Positions 1-14,400 of a DNA stretch of 64,000 nt are shown in pieces (position 1 is the first letter of the stretch; each line of letters begins with the position of its first letter). The position numbers and the translations under genes were made by a program. The DNA lies in contig NC_057319.1 of NCBI RefSeq assembly GCF_000687475.1, forward strand, positions 3,214,001 through 3,278,000, in the 5' to 3' direction. The DNA is from Ustilaginoidea virens. Taxonomy: Eukaryota > Ascomycota > Sordariomycetes > Hypocreales > Clavicipitaceae. The notes beneath the pieces were generated by a model. That model searched no databases. It was not told where the DNA came from and saw nothing but the letters and a program-made list of their open reading frames with translations.

Positions 1-404
1 TCGAGCCGCTTGATAATTCTCTGGATGATGGCACGGGAATCCCCGTCATCTGCAATGGCGAATTTAGGGTTCAGGCCGATACGGTTCCCGTATGCTGCCA
101 GATATCTCCGAGCAATGGAGTGAAAGGTCCCCAACACAATCTTCTGTTCGTAGGCTTTACCAAGTCGCTTCTCTATTCGTTCCTTCATCTCTTTCGCAGC
201 TTTGACCGTAAATGTGGCAACAATGACATCAGCGGGCGAGTAGCCCATCTGTTGAATCAGCCATACGACCCGAGAGGTCAGAGTATGTGTCTTGCCGCTT
301 CCAGGTCCTGCCAGAATAGCAACAGTTGGTGCAGCGGATGTCACGGCGCGGCGTTGAGCTCTGTTCAGAGTTTCTGGCATTGCCTCGGATCCTGGGGCGG
401 GCAT
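1..404 (-). CDS. srs2: UvrD-family DNA helicase, Srs2-like (5' part only)
   Basis: This is the N-terminal part of a superfamily 1A 3'-5' DNA helicase; the gene runs off the left edge. Read on the minus strand, it shows a Q-motif (LNRAQRRAV), a Walker A P-loop (AGPGSGKTHTLTSRV), motif Ia (VATFTVKAAKEM) and motif Ib (GTFHSIARRYLAAYG), in the order seen in Srs2/UvrD/PcrA proteins. Srs2 strips Rad51 from single-stranded DNA and restrains recombination in the nucleus. The first in-frame methionines are at 404 and 380; the reading frame is also open upstream, so the exact start is uncertain and the interval uses 404. The divergent neighbour is the membrane protein gene at 1500. The family call is strong; Srs2 rather than another UvrD paralogue is inferred from the fungal context. 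Confidence 0.8.
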   Translation of the reverse strand, partial: MPAPGSEAMPETLNRAQRRAVTSAAPTVAILAGPGSGKTHTLTSRVVWLIQQMGYSPADVIVATFTVKAAKEMKERIEKRLGKAYEQKIVLGTFHSIARRYLAAYGNRIGLNPKFAIADDGDSRAIIQRIIKRL

Positions 405-1499
405 CGCGAAGCACGCAGACTCCAGCAGGACATCATTTAGGCGGCAATTCTCAGTACAAGTCGCCCGAGATCAAGATGCACAGGTCGCGGTTGTTTGCCG
501 TGTCAGATCCAGCATACTCCGTAGACTGTCTTTCGGAAACAATCACCTGCACGGGACGTATGTACAATGCACAAGAACCGATATGATGAGGCGCGTCATG
601 AAAGACGCGTCGCGTACGGAATTGGAGACTCCACAATTTGTTTGGTGCTCCGTACAGTATCAAGTAAGGATAACATCACACTCCCAACTGTATTAGTGGC
701 CACGTGACCAAGTGTCCGTCCAAGATGCCATACCGGTTATGGAGCACTTCGAGGGACGAAGGCTTTTGCTTATTTTGATTATTCTTTGTTACTACTTTCT
801 CCCCAGAATCCCCCAGGTAATCATGTGAGGCTTTTTTTGTTTTCTGCACGGGGGTGCTCCTTTACGAGGGTGAGAAATTGTCCGTCTTGAATCAAGTGTT
901 CGTGCGGGGATGATAGATCGCCAATACCCGTTCATTGAGTGGCAAGTTGCAAAGCGGAGAACTGAGAAGTGGGGCTTAACATTGGAAACCATCCAGACCC
1001 AACAAGAACGGAGTACACCGTACTCGGTACGGAGTAGTGCGCATGCAAAGGCATCCCCAACGGACCACCCAACGGACCAATCACCGACCGCCTATGCCTA
1101 CCTGCTTGGATCTCGGCGGTTAACAACCTTGTCATCACGACGATACGTCCAACCACCGCCCATTGTCCGCACAAACTTCTTGTGCCACGCTGCAGTCGCC
1201 ATCACTAGAGCAAATGTTTTGCCCAACCACCATTGCTCTGCAAGCCCGGCCTGGCATAACTGCCCAGCCTTGGCCCTGGCCACCTGTCCCGGCGAGCCAA
1301 CAAGCATCTCGCAACCCCGGCGCCAATGTTGGAGCGCCAGCAGCGGCTCGAGTGGTATATACCGCAACGATGGCCTCGTCGTCCGTCCCCGTCGTGTTCA
1401 CTTTCCTGTTCTATCTAACAATGTTTCGACAACTGAGCCGAACTGGAGGCCACATCACACAGTGGCCGCCTCCTTAACGCGCTCACCTTCTTCTCCACG
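405..1499. other. Divergent intergenic region, helicase / membrane protein
   Basis: No gene was found here; the open frames across 910-1557 are low-complexity and unlike known proteins. The stretch should hold both divergent promoters. It contains a copy of the dispersed TACTCCG/CGGAGTA motif family at about 1011-1037 and a short direct duplication of CCAACGGACCA near 1058-1080. Confidence 0.5.
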
Positions 1500-3077
1500 A
1501 TGCTACAAAGGCACCTTGGACCGTTTTCCTCAGCAACATTCCTGGTTTTCGCGCTAATTTTATCCCTCGCCCAATCACAGATTACCGCCACGGAGAACTC
1601 TTTCGGGTCTACCATAAGAGCTAACGACCCTTTGCATATCGATTGGAGCCCTGCACCAGAAGCTGAAGACGGTCCATCATTTTCAGCTGGAGCTCTGAGG
1701 GACAAGAAGTACCTACCGGTTGAAATCGGGGGTATATTTGCAGCATACGGGGTGTCACTGGTGCTGGTTGCCGTTACTCTGCTTTCACTCGCGAAAAAGC
1801 GACGACAGCATCTACAGGCAGGACAAGACGACCTCGAAATCGACAAGCCCAAGTATATCTACGGCGTGGAGTCACCGACGAGTGGTGCAATTAGTCCGTA
1901 CCTACACTGTCCTGCGCCTAGGGCTTCAGGTCAGGCTTTTCCGTATCCTCCGCCGTTGAGAACCCAGTTTGACGACAGTTCCCTTCCACCTCACGCACCA
2001 TACATCTATCCATCACCAACATCAATTGTCACTGCTCCAGGAGTAGACCCTGCAGTAGACCCTGCGGTTGTGTCTGCAGACAGAGAAATGGCCCAGGATC
2101 AGCTGGAAGCCATGTACAAACATGTCATGGAGCATGAAGATGCGAAACAGCGAGGAGTAGTTCTAGATGCGCCAGTAATTCCTGGGATCGGTGAACGCCA
2201 CTCAAGCTCCGACAAGTCCGTGACCTCTCTTTCTGAGAGAGGCAGAGCAAAGCCAGCCAATTTGAGCCTTGGCGCGGCGTGCGGAGACAAAGCGCATTCC
2301 AGGACCTCGTCCTTGTTGGCCGCTCTGCGTTCACCTCGGAAGAAGCAGCCGAAAGGGGTGAACATCTCATCCCCAATCATGACACCACAATCAGCGACCT
2401 TTCCCAGGCACGAGCCACAAGAAATGAGTGTCATTCCTCCAAGGACTTATGCCCCCGCACCACCGCCTCCAATTCCCACGGACCAGGTACCCTTTGTCGC
2501 GCAGGTCAGGAATAGCGTTGCACCTTCCGCTCCCAATATGTCTCCTCAAAGCGTTCAAACCATAGATGAGCGTATTAACGCGCAGCTCGGTCCGTCCGGC
2601 AATTCCAAGTCTGCATCACGCGCCATTTCGGATGTCGACCCAATTTCAGCTACTTCAGAACACTCGCAGACACCTCTTGTGGGACTACCCTCTTCCCCCA
2701 AGCCTGGGGCCACATTCGCCCTCCTTCCTACGTCACCGAAGCTGGGTGCCACCTTTTCCAGGACAAACCTTCCTTCAGCAGTCCGTACCGGTGGCAATTT
2801 GCCATTAAGAGCTTATGAACCAGCGCCCAGCTCTCCTTCGGCTACCTCGCAGGCTACGAAGCAGACCGTATTCGAGCGAAGGGGTCCGCTTTCACCTACT
2901 ACTGGAAGAACGCCCATGACTGCTTGGGCTGTTCCGTACTCGCCTTACCAACCATTCACGCCGGTCGTGCCCATCACGCCGTCGCTCGTCACCAAGGAAG
3001 ATCGCAAGAGAATGAGGAGGATGGTGCCGAAGACGCCAACGTTGGAAATGGTAAAGAACTCGGATGAACTGTGGTAA
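1500..3077 (+). CDS. Fungal single-pass membrane protein, function unknown
   Basis: This single-exon gene encodes 525 residues. Residues 1-26 look like a cleavable signal peptide (hydrophobic core FLVFALILSLAQS). A second hydrophobic stretch at about 74-98 (VEIGGIFAAYGVSLVLVAV) is followed by KKRRQ, which predicts a type I topology: a short outside segment of about 45 residues and a long cytosolic tail. The tail is rich in Pro, Ser and Thr and probably disordered, apart from a charged helical patch (MAQDQLEAMYKHVMEHED) and a basic C-terminus (TKEDRKRMRRMVPKTPTLEM) that may bind a partner. I do not recognise a named family, and no catalytic domain is visible. The layout could suit a wall- or membrane-stress adaptor, but that is only inference. 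Confidence 0.75.
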   Translation: MLQRHLGPFSSATFLVFALILSLAQSQITATENSFGSTIRANDPLHIDWSPAPEAEDGPSFSAGALRDKKYLPVEIGGIFAAYGVSLVLVAVTLLSLAKKRRQHLQAGQDDLEIDKPKYIYGVESPTSGAISPYLHCPAPRASGQAFPYPPPLRTQFDDSSLPPHAPYIYPSPTSIVTAPGVDPAVDPAVVSADREMAQDQLEAMYKHVMEHEDAKQRGVVLDAPVIPGIGERHSSSDKSVTSLSERGRAKPANLSLGAACGDKAHSRTSSLLAALRSPRKKQPKGVNISSPIMTPQSATFPRHEPQEMSVIPPRTYAPAPPPPIPTDQVPFVAQVRNSVAPSAPNMSPQSVQTIDERINAQLGPSGNSKSASRAISDVDPISATSEHSQTPLVGLPSSPKPGATFALLPTSPKLGATFSRTNLPSAVRTGGNLPLRAYEPAPSSPSATSQATKQTVFERRGPLSPTTGRTPMTAWAVPYSPYQPFTPVVPITPSLVTKEDRKRMRRMVPKTPTLEMVKNSDELW

Positions 3078-6063
3078 CACAAGCTATTTATCGTGCGACT
3101 AGAGACGCTGCACAAAACTGTCGAGCGCAAAGTCGGAAACGTCCAAGTAGACACGATGTTAGGGGGATTCCAACACACAAACCATCAAGCACGACTGCTG
3201 CCTTTCACCTTGTTTTCTGTCGACTTTCACATTCTTTTTCGTTTCCTTTGTCCTTGCTCTTTATTGCACGAAAACGAGACGCAGCTGACAGGCCACTCAT
3301 TGATGCTGTTATGAGCACTTATACCCTTAGCCACACTTCTTTTTTTTTGTCTTATTTTCCATCTCATATATACATGCCACTGAATTATGATTTGCAAAAA
3401 GCAAGGTCTCAGAAACTGGGTTGTATCAAGTAAGCAAGCTGTGCCGAAGGCGAGCTGTGCCTTGCAGCTTTGATTCTTTTCGTTACCAAGGGGCCGGGGT
3501 GCGACAACTCATAATCACAAGCTATATATCATTCGGGCTTGTAATACGATTAGTCTAGGAAGACTTAACTCGATACTATGAGCTTAAGGACTAGATTAGG
3601 TACCTAGGTACCTAGGTAGAGGTAGGTACCTGGTATGAGAAGGCCAGCTTCTAGGAGGCAGGTACATGTATGCATTGATAATAGCCAGATTATAGCAGCT
3701 AATACTGCTTTCACTGCGTCTTAATACCGAAGAATTTCGGCCGCACCCCGTCCAATTGATTGTGACAGCTGTTGTCAAATCAAACGAAAACTCATCTTTG
3801 CACTCCGTATCTACTCCGTTCTCTGTACAGTCACGGCAAATTGGTTGAGCGAGTGGCGTCTGGTAGTTCATTGGTGGAAATTCAGCATGGTGTATGTACC
3901 TATATAGGCCGCCTCCGGCCCGACAATTGCATACCTACCTGGTAGGTACCTAATTGAGTCATATCATGAGATAGGTAGTCCGAGTATCACTTTGTCATGT
4001 TGCACGTGATTATTCTGCCAATCCATGATTATATACTCCGCACTCCGGACCCGTATTATAACTTGTCAAAACGCCACTGTCATGCCCAGCGTATCATTCC
4101 CAGCGTTATGTCCAGCACCTTTCAAGTTGGCCTGCCATTTTTGTGGTGAAGCACGGTGGGGTCGGGTAGGGAGGGGGTGGGTTACTGGGGATGAGCGGGC
4201 GCGCCTTCTCGTTCCCTTGCACCGTGCTCCGTGCTCCATGCTCCGCGCATTATACGTGTAGTAATTGGGCTGGCGTACTCCGTACAGCATAAGAATTCCT
4301 GCTAGCATCAAATGAAGGCTCCTCATATTTGGCATTTTACGGAGAACCGAGTCAAACGAATGGCTTGTACGGAGTAAGGAGTACCGAGTACCGAGTACGG
4401 AGCACGGAGCACGGAGCACAGAGCACAGGACCTTCCTTGCGAATAAACTCCAAGAAAACATTGAGTGGGTCGGTCAGTGGTGCAGGCGGGCAATGCCCCC
4501 GCCGTCAAAGACATTGTCCGGGGAGCCTTCCCGGCTCACTGCTTGACCAGTCACAGGCCTTGAAGAAAGTTTGATCGTATGATTTTATGCGGCAGGTGGC
4601 ACCCTTTAGTCAGTTCAAGCCTTTGTTGCACCTGCGAATCAGGGCTGTCTGCAGGCGGGATCCCGCTGCTCCACTGCTCCGCGTGTTTGAGATTTTCTGG
4701 CCTTGGCTCCTGGGGTCCCACATCGGGACTCCATACTGCCACCCCCCCTCGATCGCCTCGATCCATCCGTGTCATGACAATTGCCCCCACTGCAGTTGAG
4801 ACTGCAGTTAGCCGAGTTTCGCAGACCAGCCACTGGAGACCTGGTACGGAGCACCCGGCACTGGGTACGTACCTGCCTGGTACGTGGGTAGGTGTAGGTA
4901 CATTAGGTAACCTACCTCCTAGGTACCTAAGATACCTGCCCAAGGGACCAAGCTGGAGGTACGTAGCCCACAAAGGCAAATCGTTGCTGTTTAGTGACGC
5001 ATGGCATGACCCGTCTTTCCTGTCGTCGTTCTCATGGCAGACAGAGTCTTGCGTGCTTGATTCCGTCTGCAGGTGCGCAGTAATACTCGCTCTCTGCGGA
5101 GTATGTCTTGGTAGTATCGGCGGCGTTTCCTCGCTCAACTTCCGGAGCACTTGTGAGTCGTGGCTGCCATGACAAGCCATGGCAAGCCATGCCTGCCCGA
5201 CCGCAGGACGAGAAGGACGTGCGTGTCTGGATGCTGCATTCCAAGCCCCCACCCCCCCGTGCTCCGCAATTCCCGTAATCGCTGCTCCTACTTCTGCTCC
5301 ACCCGGGTGTGTGTCAAGCCTCCCACTGTCGCCAGGTACCTAAGCCAGGACCTAAGGTAGGAGGCCCACGAACCCGTCGACACTCCGAGTTTCAACGGAT
5401 CGACTTACCAGACCAGGTCGCCGCAGTCTTGGAAGCCTGAATCCCTCTTCTGGCTGGTGGTGGCCAACATATGTTGCGTGCCGACCAAACCAATCTTGCT
5501 CTACCGGCGCGGTGTGCCTCTGCGTCTCGTGGTTTTTCCTTCCTTACTTCCTTCCTTCCTTCCTTCCTTCCTTCCCCCTCCATCCCTTCCTCACATTCGC
5601 GACTTCCAAACGGGCCGCCCGTCTTTCGATTTTGCCTGCAACCCCCAATCTCGTCATTTTATCTCCTGGTAGGTGCATACCGCAGATACTCGGCCCTGAC
5701 CCTTTTGGCGCAAAACAGCCTTCAGGACTGCCCTGTCCAATCAACCAGCCCTGACTTAGTCAGACGATCAGCCAGATCTCAACCCTCCTTCCATACCATT
5801 CGGCTTCGATTGCTCAACAAAGACGAACAGCTGTCTTGATCCTGTTTTGCCCGACACGCTGTAGCTACTTGTCGTATACAAGTCCAACTTTCAACACAGA
5901 AACGGTCGAGATTTTGTCCATCAAATCGTCGGTTTCCGCCAAGCTTTTGCCGCGAACCTGAAGGGTTTGTGTGACCACGGCAACCCGGCATCTTGCCGTC
6001 AGCCTGCTAGGCGCTTGGTGGTCGCCTACCACGACCGACGACAACAATTTCTTGCCAAAGTCC
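3078..6063. other. Gene-poor region and SREBP leader
   Basis: No convincing coding region. It carries several copies of two dispersed motifs: the CCTACCTAAGGTAGG family (3595-3633, 3938-3952, 4878-4938, 5334-5362) and the TACTCCGTACGGAGTA family (about 4226-4250, 4277-4290, 4366-4428, 4840). A (TTCC)n tract lies near 5545-5575. The last several hundred bases are pyrimidine-rich and probably hold the promoter and 5' UTR of the SREBP gene. Confidence 0.5.
4366..4428. repeat. Cluster of TACGGAGTA / CACGGAG repeats
   Basis: A run of 7-8 bp units (tacggagta, ggagtaccgagta, then four cacggagcac-like copies) makes a short degenerate tandem array. Single or paired copies of the same core recur in many intergenic regions of this window, for example near 10,205, 25,654, 25,771, 29,404, 39,249 and 63,497. 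Confidence 0.7.
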
Positions 6064-6302
6064 ATGTGCGCCATGGCTGAAAATGATGCCGCGAATCAAA
6101 TTCGGTTCAGCGATGCGACTTTCGGGTTCATGAATGGCCCCAGTCCAGAGACAGTGGCTCAAGCCGACGTTGGTCGCCAGCACCTTTATGCCAAGTCGAC
6201 ACCAACCTGGGACTTTTCACAACTCGGCCCGGCATACCAGAACACTCACTTGAGCACCATCACCGCACCCTCCGCGACAAAGCCCCGCGATACTGTTCCT
6301 GT

Positions 6303-6346
<44 letters not shown>

Positions 6347-9152
6347 ACGCTCCTACTCCTGCTCCTGCTCAGGAGAACGCTTGGCACATGCCCCTCTTTG
6401 ATCAGCCACCGAACAGCGCGTTCAACTTTGACGGTTTCGCACCCGCGGATGTGAATTCGAGTGTTGTCTTTCCAGCTGCCAACTTCGACTCGCCAACCGG
6501 CTCGGATGCTAAGCAGTCCTTCGCCACCGCCGTGTCAACGTCGCTCCAGGAGAAACTACGCAACATCGCCATGCCTCCCCATCTCCATTATCATTCTCCC
6601 AACAGCGCATCGAGCCCCGAATCTGCCAAGAGCGAGTCGAAAGTCCATGCATCATCTTCATCACCAGAACAGGTGGGAACTTGTCCAAATGACAACAGAA
6701 AACGCAAGGTGTCATCGGAACCAGAGGATGAGGATGACGTCGATGATGAGGACAAGCCGGTTAAGAAGACGGCCCACAACATGATTGAGAAACGGTACCG
6801 CACCAACATCAATGACAAAATTGCCGCGTTGCGCGATAGTGTTCCCAGTCTAAGAATCATGTCCAAGAGCGCCAGAGGTGAGGATACGACTGAAGATCGA
6901 GAAGAGCTGCACGGTCTTACTCCGGCTCATAAATTGAACAAGGCAACGGTAGGTTGATGATTGTATGACTTGTCGGGGCATGCCACTGAAACAAGTCTGC
7001 AACATAGGTTTTGAGTAAAGCCACCGAGTATATTCGCCATCTGGAGAAGAGAAACATTCGCCTGCTGGAAGAGAATAGCGCTATGCAGGCTCGAATCGTT
7101 GCGTTTGAGAAACTCTTCATGGCTGGAGCCATGAATGGTTCCCTCAGCCCGATACAGCATCCTCCCACGCCCTTGTCCTACACTCAGGAGGCTGTGCAGC
7201 AGTTCAACAACTCGCCCATATCTCCGCTACAGCCCAGTAATGCTTCACCTGCTGGCATGATCCCGGTGTCAGATGACATGAAGAGAATAATTTCAGCTCA
7301 GATGGCTGGAGGTCAACCGTATCCCGTACCTCAGCCAGGGTTCCGTGCTGCCAACCCTTCCGTGATTCGTCAACAGCAGATACAACAACAGCAGCAGCAG
7401 GAGCAGAACGGCTGGATGCAAGGCAATCCGTATTTTGGCAAGCTCATGGTTGGTTCTCTTGCCGGACTCATGTTTATCGAAGCCTTGCGAGAGTCAGAGA
7501 CAAGCAACGACGAGACGCAAGGACGTGGTCTTTTCGCACTGCCGACACAGCTGCTTGGGTCCGTCGCCTCAGGACTCGATGTACACTTGATGGGCTATCA
7601 CGCTCTTTCGTCCCTCAAAGCCTTACTGCTGCTCGGCACCTTTTTGTGGGTATTCGTCCCATCCTTGTTCGTCAGCCGCGTTCGTGAAGAAAACAAGCCA
7701 CGGGCTGCGACCCTGCGCAAGGCTCCGTCTTTGGCTTCGTCGATTCACATTCGTCGACAAGCGTGGCTCACTGCTATCCAGACTGTCTGGGTGCCCAGGC
7801 ATAACTTCTTCCTGGAGGCTGCTGCTCTTAGTCTCAAGACCATGAAGCTCAGCTTACGGAACGCCATTGGCCCTCATGGTTTCCAGATGCTCACGGGATT
7901 GACTGAGGAAAAAGAGACGGCAAGGATCAAGGCATGGTCGATCGCTCTCGACTCCCAGCTGGCGGGTGGCGACGTCGAGGTGTGCACGAGTCGTCTTGTC
8001 TTGACCCTTCTCGCATCCAGCACTTTGCCCGACACCCCGGTCCGCCTTATGCTGAAAGCTTTGCACATTCGCGTTCTTTTCTGGCACCTGACACACAGTA
8101 AGCTGCTGCAGTCTGGGGCCAATGCCATTGCCGCCAAGCTGGCCAGGTCGAGTTGGGTAGAGGCTCGACAGCTTAGTCAACTCCTGACCCAGCTTCGTCG
8201 AGGTTCCCTCGTGCAACACGAAGACGAGTTACCAGAGCATCTCGTGGCCTTGGTTGAACAGGAATGCGATGATGTTTTAAAGCCTCGAGTCATAGAGCGA
8301 GCTTACAACCTGTGCTTCAACATGGACACGACATACAATGTTTCTGAACCCATGGATGGGATGGACAACGTTGTCGACGACGTGGCGATTCGTTCCCCCT
8401 TGGACGCCGTCGCCGCATGGTGGTCTGCCGAGGTTCTGCATGGCGTCCTGACAGACTCGCTGGACAAGGGCACGCAACCAGCGAGAGACTCTGTCAAGGA
8501 CATTGAGATTGCCATCAAGGTGTCCCCGATTGGGTCGTACGCTCAGCTGCGAGCCATAGTGGCTCGTGCCGTGCTGGTCAGAAGCTCGCGCGGAGCTCAT
8601 ATTGCCGCCGCTCTGCAAACACTCAAGTCGGACAGAATGTCCAGCCCTCTTTCCAAGCCCAACCTGGTCATCGGCCACGGTTTCGACGACTTTTCGACGG
8701 ACTTTTCGATTGCGTTGCGATGCGCCATGGCCATTGCCCATCTCACCCGCCTTCCGAACACGCCTGGCGCTACGTTGCAAAACGTAGATTCCCTCAATGG
8801 CATAGTACGGGCTGACAACCTGACTTGCATGTCGCTGCTGGGATTCACCTCGGTCATGGAGCTCATGGAGCACCTGCTGCAATACAAGAAGAGTGACGCA
8901 AGAATCGACGTCGTCTTGGAAAGGTTTGCAGCAATCTTGCGCCTCTGGGTAGGGGGCCCGTTTGCGAGCCGGTGCGGCATTGACTCGGAGCTTCGGCAAG
9001 ATATCGTGGAGAGATGCCTTGCTGTAACCAAGGATCTGGTGGGGATGGAGATTGACACTGGCTACGGCAGCATGAGTGAAGAAGAAGAAGAAGAAGAAGA
9101 AGAAGATGATGATGATGATGATGATGATGGAGGAGAAGCCGTTTATGAATAG
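6064..9152 (+). CDS. srbA: SREBP-type bHLH membrane transcription factor
   Basis: Exons are 6064-6948 and 7008-9152 (one 59 nt intron inside the bHLH), giving 1009 residues, a normal length for fungal SrbA. The basic helix-loop-helix lies at about 236-318 and carries the tyrosine diagnostic of SREBPs (EKRYRTNINDKI), with helix 2 reading KLNKATVLSKATEYIRHLEK. Hydrophobic segments follow near 440-460 (LMVGSLAGLMFIEAL) and 500-520 (LLLLGTFLWVFVPSLFV), then a long C-terminal region like the fungal Sre1 C-terminal domain. Known family role: an ER-anchored precursor that is cleaved at low oxygen or low sterol and activates ergosterol, haem, iron and azole-response genes. Oddities are a Pro-Ala dipeptide tract (6295-6370) and an acidic Glu/Asp tail. 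I chose ATG 6064; ATG 6073 is the next in-frame choice. Confidence 0.93.
6295..6370 (+). repeat. In-frame (CCTGCT)n encoding Pro-Ala tract
   Basis: A hexanucleotide array inside SREBP exon 1 encodes an alternating Pro-Ala stretch with a few His and Thr interruptions. Its length can change in whole codon pairs without shifting the frame. Confidence 0.85.
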
Positions 9153-11170
<2,018 letters not shown>

Positions 11171-11468
11171 CTCGCTTTCCCCGGGAGGGGACTCTGTTAC
11201 CGCGGGACGACAATGCAACGATGGACAGCCCAGCAAAACAAACAAACAAATAAAGCTAGGAGAAAAACAGGATAACAAAACGACCAGGGGGACCGACTAG
11301 AGGGTCCAGAGATACCGAGAAAGAAGGAACAAAAAAAAAAAGAAAGAAAAAAGAAAAAAAAAGCCCCTCCGCAAATCAAGTCCGCATATCGTTCCCTGCT
11401 GCGCCTTCTCCGAGGACCCGTCGTCGTCTATCATGCCAAAAAAAAAAAAAACAAAAAAAAAAAAAAAG
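11171..11468. other. Convergent 3' region, vps25 / rtt107
   Basis: A 298 bp gap between the two stop codons. It is A-rich on the plus strand, with interrupted poly-A tracts at 11,330-11,362 and 11,439-11,467 that sit next to the rtt107 stop. No other feature seen. Confidence 0.6.
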
Positions 11469-14400
11469 CTACTTCTTGCCGTCTCTGACAAAGTTTTCAA
11501 TCAGAAACTTGTCTTTGAACCGCACTTGCTGCGCCATGGCTACGTCTAGCAGCCAGTCTGCCGCCACGATACGCGGCTCCATGTTCCCCTTCTCAGCCAT
11601 GTCCCTGAACCGCTCCCACATCTGCTGCTCGTCCGCGCTGCTGCCGGTGAGCAGGTAGACAGGCTCGGGCTTGGCGAAACCATCCTCCTCGGCCGTCGTG
11701 GGCTTGATCGTCGTGCCGCTGCGCGCGCGGTACAGCTTGAATATGGCTCCGTTGGCCTCGGCAATCGAGCGGTAGCTCTCGGGTCCGTTGTGGATCTTCT
11801 CCGTGCAGTATACGGGGATGCCTCGCAGGAGCTTGCCTCGATTGGCCCTGGCTCGAGCCATTGACTGCTCGAGCTTGAAGCCGTAGCGCCTCTCCGAATC
11901 CTCGTCCTTCAGGATAAAGTCCTCTGGTTCGGGGACCTGGCCAAGCTCAAGAACCTTTTCGATGAATTCCGACGAGAGGACAACTGCCCCACGAGCTAGT
12001 GCCGAGAGGAACTTGACTGTTCGGACGACTTGCGGCGCCACCAGGTAGTCACACGGCTGGTTCTCTTGAACGATTTGGATTCCGACGTCTCGTAGTTTTC
12101 TCTGCAAGTGGAATGTTGCACACAAAGTTAGTAACATGCGGCTTTGGTCATAGATCACAACAAAAAAAAAAGAATAAAAGTAAAAAGGAAAGGGAAGAGA
12201 AGAAGAAGAAGAAGAGAAAAAAAAGGGAAAAAAAGCCTCACCCTGTCTTGATCTTCCCTGTTCTTGTCACCGACCCATCTCTTGAATCCCGTGACGACAA
12301 TCCTCATCTCCACGTTTGGCAACAAGCATCGCTGCTTCTTGGTCGGTCGTTTCGCATCCGCGTCGGCACCTTCACCGTCATCCTCTTCTTGCTTCTGCTT
12401 CGGACTCGTGGCAGCGCCGCTGGTCCTCGCCTTGTCCGCCAGGTCAGCCGCTCGCTTGCCACCCCACGGTGCTCCGGTCCTGCTTTGCCTCCTCTTCTCC
12501 TTTTCGTACAGGGCAATATCCGGGGCGATGCACTGCAGTATGTCTCGAGCTTTTGCCTTTGCGCTTCGCCCGCCGGTAGACGCCGCAGATGGCGTGTCGT
12601 TTTCCTTGCCGGGATGAGCGCGTCGTCGTCGCACCGGTGTCTGAACGGCCGCCGACGTCTTGGTTTTTCCAGGTGCCTGAGCCTCCTCGCTTTTGCCGTC
12701 GTCTCCAGCTTCGTCAGCGTCCCCGTCGCGGCCAATTACCACCCCGTCGGCGGGGCCATTGTGGTAGGCATTGTCCTCGGCCGCTTCCAGGATTCTTCTC
12801 TTTCTCTTGGCTCTGGGAGACATGGTCTCCTCCCCGCCGGGGTAATACACATCTCGAACCTTGGACTCGTCGATAAAGGTTTGGCCGATAATCTCACCCA
12901 AGTTGGTCCGGGGAGGGAAGTGATTGTATTTGGACAGGTTGATTGGCTTGATGCCGCATTTTGCGTAGCTCTCCTCGATCCAGAGGTGGTTGACAACGGC
13001 CACACCCCACTCGGGGGCTGCCTTGCATTTTTCGCTGGAATCGCGGGCCGTGATCAGATGGGTATTGTCGGCCTTCATGGTCTTGGTGAACTCTGCACCG
13101 CAGGCTTTGATGAGGTTTTCGAGATAGATTCGTGCCTCACCGCCGTAGTTTGACACCGTGATTTTGAGATCTTTGAACCCGGGGATGCCGCCTCGAGGTA
13201 TGGGATAGTGCAAAAGACGGTGCAGGGGATTCTGCCATTGGTTGTTGACGATGAGCGCGTACAGCCACGATAAACTTCCCACCTCTTTGCAAGACTGCGC
13301 TGCATGAATATACTCGGGACCATCCCGGTACTGGCAAATGAACATGTCGCATTCGTCGACAGATGCCACGATTTTCCCTCCTCCGTGAGTGACAATATCC
13401 TTGACGGCCTGCAAAAGCCCCGGAGTAATGCTCAGGTCGGCCGAAAACATGACGTCCCTATCCTTGAAAACTGTCGCAGGGGACCGCGCGCTTTTCGCGC
13501 CGGGCGGTACGGGTAGGATTGCAGGGCTGACCGAGGTAGCATTGATGAGATTTTTGTTGACGGGAATCTCAAGGTCGTCCTCGCTGCTTTTCTTGACGAT
13601 TTCGGGATCTGGCAGCAGATACGGTCCCTCGTCGATCCTCTTGCCTAGTTTGAAGCATGCGTCGAACCTATCTGGCGTTAGCAGAGCTTGCAAATTGACA
13701 GGTTTTTTTTTTTTTTTTAAAAAAAAAAATAACCGAAAAACGGAGATAAAAAGAAGCATTGATGCTGCCATCCAGAGGGACAAATGCTAGTGTCAAGACT
13801 ATTGATTCGAGGATGCGATTGCTGCCACTCCGGGACTGTTAAGGGCTTTGTCTGCCCCAGTATCTCTGGTGCCAGCTTACCAATGAGGTAGGACAACTTT
13901 TCCCTTGAACCGCTTGTCCAGAGCAGCCTTCACCTTGGGCGCGTCCATGCTCAAGGCGCAAATATGAGTCGTCAGTCTCCATGCCTCCTTGGATTCCTGG
14001 CCGCCCAGCGCCATGGTGGCGCCCAGAATGCTCTCTTTGTCCATTGGCGGTAAATCAGCACAGGTGACGACGACTTCCCGGAAGATCATTCTGGGGTCCG
14101 GGGAGAACGGTCTAACTTGCGCAACCTTGCTCCTCAAGACCGAAGTCGAGATCCACTTGTCGGACACCACAGGTATCATGACGGCTTGCGACTCGACGTA
14201 CTGCTCGAAATCAATCGTGTTGGAGATGATGTGCGTGACCCGATCTATGGCTATTGAGCCGTTTCGGCGGGGTTCGCAGATGGTTCCGCCATTGTCTTGG
14301 ACGATGCGCGATAACTAGCGGGTGCAAAGTCAGTTCCAAGACGGGGGCCCTTCGCGCTCGCGAGGCTTGGAGAAGGCGAACCTCGCTGATCTGCTTTGGC

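Noticed and set aside
12113..13153. Open frame of 346 residues on the plus strand
   Set aside because: Antisense shadow of the high-GC rtt107 exon 3, which carries clear BRCT motifs.
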